Of a stretch of 64,000 bases of DNA, positions 59,450-64,000 are shown one piece after another. The stretch is from Epiperipatus broadwayi (lineage: Eukaryota; Onychophora; Udeonychophora; Euonychophora; Peripatidae), in the NCBI GenBank assembly GCA_028023455.1, contig JAQFVV010006354.1, positions 744,001 to 808,000 of the forward strand, written 5' to 3'. The translations under genes were made by a program, and so were the position numbers. The notes beneath the pieces are model-generated. The model did no database searches and was not told where the DNA came from. It worked only from the letters and a program-made list of their open reading frames with translations. Within the stretch, counting starts at the first letter, position 1. Each line of letters opens with the position of its first letter.

Positions 59450-60181
59450 TATATTAAAAAAAATTCAATAAAAATTATTTAATAAGACAACTTTTATAAT
59501 AATATTATGGTTAATAAACCTCACCAACCTGGATTTTGCCCCTATATTGGAGCCTTATCAAGATGTAAATACACTTAAAGTTATATTATAATTCTTTCTA
59601 TTTTACAGCAACTCCATCTACAGGCTTCATTTTACATTACAATATTAAAATTAAAATAAATATTCTATTTCCTATTCATTACATGCATAAAAATTATACA
59701 TAATATTTACTTATAAATTATAATCATGTTTTTACATTATATAATCATATATTTATATTTTAATATTATTTATAAATTTCCTAATTTTCTCTTTCTTACA
59801 TATTATAACTATATTTAATAATTTAAACTCAACATAATTAGAATGATAACTGTCTATATAAATATATACATATAATTTACTATAATTACACTTAAATTAA
59901 ATTTTCCAGCTATCTAATAACACTCATTTCCCAGCCAATTTTACAGGACTTTTAACAATTTTCATACATTTTTCAAAATTATCTTGTATATACAAAGATT
60001 CATAACATATCCTCTCACTATACTTCTTTACATATTTAATTACTTGAATGTTTTAAATGTATTTACATCTTGATAAGGCTCCAATATAGGGGAAAAATCC
60101 AGGTTGGTGAGGTTTATTAAACATAATATTATTATAAAAGTTGTCTTATTAAATATTTTTTATTGAAATATTTTTAATATA
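59450..60181. mobile_element. Fold-back element with about 130-bp arms
   Basis: Left arm about 59,450-59,581 and right arm about 60,051-60,181 are inverted copies differing at few positions. Shared parts: CAATAAAAA, TTTAATAAGACAACTTTTAT, AATAATATTATG, AATAAACCTCACCAACCTGG, CCCCTATATTGGAGCCTTAT and AGATGTAAATAC (left-arm sense). Read outward from the loop, each arm has TTGATAA, a 5-bp stem GCTCC/GGGGC around AATATA, AAAA, TCCAGG, then a GTTTATTAA tail, a damaged version of the hammerhead/PLE-tail pattern at 27.79 kb. The 470-bp loop is plain AT-rich DNA. Confidence 0.7.
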
Positions 60182-63100
60182 AAATTAATTATATATGTTC
60201 AAAAATTTTAAAGATTAAATTTATTTTTTAAATATATTTATATAGAACAATTAAGTTTTAATTACTTGACCTAAATCTTAACTTCATATTGAATAATATT
60301 GCTAAGTAAATAAGCTATTACTTTAAATTTTAAAAGAGAAAAGCATTTCTAATAGATATATATCTTTTTAGTTTTTTAAAAATTGAAAGTTAAAAACATT
60401 TTAATGATAATTTTCAAGAGTTTACTTTATTATATCAGCATTTGTCAATTCAGCTGACATCTTTTCATATTTTATGAGCTACAGTTTCTTCTTTTAAGCC
60501 CTTTGTAAAATTTCAACAATGATAATGGTGATGATGTTTCCACATATATTAGTTTTAAATGTTTTCCAGATGTTTTTACTTTAATTAATTTTTTTCCCTT
60601 TATATATCATAATAGAGATGGTTGTAAATCACTTAATATAGTATTTACATGCATTAAAGAAAAAAAAATTTCTTATTCATTCTGTTCATAGTTTTGCAGA
60701 TATTAATCAAGGGAACATGTCCTCCCTTTGTGAAAATCTACTTACAGATCAGTATTATTTTGTTAACAAATTGGTAAAGCATTAATATTAATCTGACCAA
60801 AGTAAAAAACTTTTATCAGGTTACTAAGCAATGTTTTCTTTGGTTTTATAAAAATTTGCTTGTGAGATTCTCTTTTATACAATGAAAATAAAGTTTATTA
60901 TTTAATATAATAAAATAATCATTTTTCTTTTTATTTTAATTCAAATAAAACATTTTAAAAATGAAGATGCATATAATTTTTTTAAATATTTCATTTACCC
61001 TTACATTTATCCTTGCATTCATTCTAAATTTGAACCTATTTTTAACTAATATTTTTAAAAAAAAATATCTTAAGTATTTTAATATTAACTAAATTAAATT
61101 TTATATAAACAAATGATTCCTAATTATTTTTTTATTTACAATTTAATATTATGAATGAATATGTGACGGAGTTACATGTCACAATTCACGGGTGCGCGCG
61201 CACACACACGCATATATATATATATATATATATAAAGTATAGATTGGAAGTGTGTACTTTTATTAAATAAAATAATTATTTAACTCAAGTTATACTTCAT
61301 AGGCATTTATAAAACCAATTTTTTTGTTTTATTGAAATCTCTATTTTATTTTAATGATATATTAAAATTTTTGCTGCATTAAAATAAAAATCTAAGTTTG
61401 CTAACACATTATATAAATTTTGACTTATTATATATATATATATATATTTGTATTTAAACATGTTTTATATGTTCACTTCAGTAAATGAAAAAAATGCAAA
61501 TATGAAAACATTTAATACATAAACAAGTAGAATAATATTAGCAAGTTAATGATGTGGGATGGTAAGGTTAATTTATTATTCTTGAAGTTTATTTTAAACT
61601 AAATTTTATTTTAAAAACAATAATAAAGAGATAAATGGAGAGAGGAAAATGTGTTATGTTAAATGCATCAAGGCTTTCTAAATGTAAAATGATGTAATTT
61701 ATCATTTAAAAGATTTACATTTTTTTTATTTATTTTAAAAATAGAATGTATTTATTTATTCTAAATAGAGAATAAAATCTAATTGCAACTAGCCTTTTTT
61801 TTTACATATTTAAAATTTTCTTTTGAAATCCCCATGGTTTGTTTACTTGTTGTCTGGATAGGCTGATGCAAACAGAAGATTATAATTTTTTTGAAAATGG
61901 TCCTATTCTTTTAGTCATCATCTGTAAAATGCATCATGAGTAGAGAAAAAAGATTTCAATCAGGACTAAGCCATCTGTCTTTAACACTGTCTGCTTTTTA
62001 GTAACACCTGAGCAACTACTATATAAGATTTATCATGCTTCATTTATATCAATAACAATTTAAGTCAATTAATTAGCAAACAATTTGTAAGTGAAATTAA
62101 ACTAAAAAGGAATTTTTTTATTAATATTCATATTTTTGGAACTTTTGATTTTAAAACTTAATAAAATAAAACTTAAATTAATAATGACATTAACTGTTGA
62201 AAACTAACTAAGTAATTGTATAGAATAACTATTTCTTATTAATATTTTAAGCCATTCAAGATGAAGTTAACATTTTTAATAGAATTTAGTGCTACACCAA
62301 TTATCCACATTACTTACATACCAATGTATCTACACACAGGGAAAATTGGAAGAAAATAATCATTATTGTCATGGATCAACTATTAAGAAAAAAAAAACCG
62401 TTTGTTATTGTTTTTTTTTTGTTTTACAAAAAGAACATGTTACTTAAATATTTAATATTTTTGTTATTAAAAAAAGATAAACATTTTTGCTTTAAGATCT
62501 GGAAGTTCGAAATGAAATCATTCAGAACAAACAAAAGTATTTTATTATGCAAATTGTTTTAATTATAAAATTTAACTGAAATTAAAATTACTAATATATT
62601 ATGATAATTAACATATATTTATTTTTATATATATATATTTTTTATATATATATATATATTTATTTAAACTAAAATTAAAGTACAAGTGTCTAAAGTCTGA
62701 TTGTCTTTTAATTTGAAATATATTTGGTCACCCATCTTTTCTTCTCCTTCTTCTCCTCCTTTTTTTTTACTCCTCCTCCTTCTCCTCCTCCTCACATAGA
62801 TAAGGAATAAACTTCCTATATATAGTTATTGTGGAAGATAGCTATTGCTTATTAAATGTAATATTTAGAATTTTAAGACATAGAAAGGTAATGGGCCTGA
62901 GTCAGAGATGCTACATTATATCCAAAATGTTAAGTTGAATTTATTTGTTTGCTTATCTATTTAAGTATTTATTTAATATGTATGCAAAAATGATTCTTAT
63001 ATTTTATAGACCAATGACTAGCTAAGCCTATCAGAACTTCTCAAACATGTTTGTTGATTTCTATATTAATAACAGTAAAGATAAATTATACATTCAGACA

Positions 63101-63925
63101 AATTTAAGCACATATAATGCTTATGCAAAAAAAATCCAATTTCAATAGACTCATTTAATGTACATACATCCTACATTTACACATTATATTTTTTACACAC
63201 ACATACATATGCTTGTTATTTTTGATTTTATTATTTTCCAGGTTTATGAGAATATCAATTTAGTGTAATTCAAGTTGCAGATAATTGTATATATTGACTA
63301 TGGTTTAATTTAACTTCATTACAAAATAAAAATTTCAGAGAAATTTATTATATCATTATTATTTATTAAATTTAATCTTTTGGTAATTTAGCTATGCTGC
63401 AACAGATAAATTTCATAGTAGTATCAAAATATTCACACACTGCAAATACAAACCCAGTGGACATATAGTCAGATTGAATATAAAAGATGAATATTTATAT
63501 TATTATTTTTTTCCACTGTGTTAACCCTGTAACATCCAGTATGCCATTTTGCATTTTAAAAGAAAATTACAATTAATATAATTTACAGTATATCTTATGT
63601 TTGAATGCAATAAATATAAAAATATGTACATTGTTATAAAGAGCAAATATGGAAGAATGTAATGAAGTGATAAAATAGTCATTACCTAAAAAAAAATTGA
63701 GAAAAAATTATTTAAAAAAAATGTTCATTTTTACATAATTCCACAAATTCTCAATTTTGAAAGTTAAATATTAAAATGACATTTTCATAAACAGCTTCAT
63801 CACATTTGTCACAAAATGCTGAAGAAAATGATATACAATATGTCTTACCTGAGGTAATTTTTCTATAAAAAAATACAAAAAGGATGCAAATGATAACTTC
63901 CATTTTTACTAGCTAACCCAGATTC
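60182..63925. other. AT-rich spacer with microsatellites
   Basis: A GCGCGC/CACA/TATA run lies at 61,191-61,234, TA runs at 61,430-61,447 and 62,628-62,660, and a pyrimidine tract CTTCTC/CTCCTC at 62,737-62,794. No gene seen; the frame at 62,371-62,562 is Lys/Phe-rich without a domain. Confidence 0.5.
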
Positions 63926-64000
63926 TGTCCTTCCATACCAGAGTATCTTCTAAAAATGTTTGGTTGTCCTTCCATGCAGGGTATCTGTTAAAAATATGTT
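63926..64000 (+). repeat. Tandem repeat of about 38 bp, cut by the window end
   Basis: TGTCCTTCCATACCAGAGTATC TTCTAAAAAT and TGTCCTTCCATGCAGGGTATC TGTTAAAAAT follow each other. More copies may lie beyond the window. Confidence 0.6.

Overview
The window looks like gene-poor nuclear DNA from an animal, most likely an invertebrate. It is very AT-rich throughout, with many microsatellites, and every recognisable coding stretch belongs to a transposable element: Penelope-like elements (PLEs), non-LTR retrotransposons, hAT and Merlin DNA transposons, and tRNA-derived SINE copies. I found no host protein-coding gene, rRNA or CRISPR array, and no tRNA gene I would defend. The organism cannot be named from the sequence. 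The mix of PLE, Merlin, ZBED-type hAT and LINEs is common in chelicerates, molluscs and cnidarians.

Layout. 1-760: the badly decayed 3' end of a LINE on the + strand. 2.1-9 kb: AT-rich DNA with a 28-bp minisatellite, hairpins, a fold-back element (about 5.55-6.35 kb) and a diverged direct repeat. 11.7 kb and 27.1 kb: two copies of a short tRNA-derived SINE. 15.0-15.4 kb: a PLE endonuclease fragment. 17.3-17.9 kb: a perfect palindrome and minisatellite-like DNA. 19.5-21.1 kb: PLE-tail-like DNA and a tandem duplication of about 230 bp. 22.0-23.2 kb: a non-autonomous DNA transposon with terminal inverted repeats. 25.6-27.9 kb: three fold-backs. 28.27-30.82 kb: a PLE split by a 1,171-bp hAT element with a perfect 8-bp target duplication. 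31.1-36.7 kb: a near-complete two-ORF LINE lying between two (TTA)n tracts. 39.6-40.1 kb: a large (CTAC)n/(CTAT)n microsatellite. 41.3-42.7 kb: a compositionally distinct block with internal tandem repeats. 45,006-47,447: a complete Merlin transposon with terminal inverted repeats, an 8-bp target duplication and candidate introns. 51.7-53.35 kb: a second PLE. 54.5 kb: a 62-bp perfect palindrome. 59.45-60.18 kb: another fold-back.

How the parts relate. The elements record successive insertions: hAT into PLE, and LINE apparently into a TTA microsatellite. All are disabled by stops or frameshifts. The most unusual theme is a set of inverted-repeat fold-backs whose arms carry PLE-tail-like sequence with hammerhead-ribozyme-like cores (CTGATGA, a short stem-loop, then GAAA), usually one copy per strand. 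This could be a structured-RNA or retrozyme-like system derived from PLEs, but the copies seen are degenerate.
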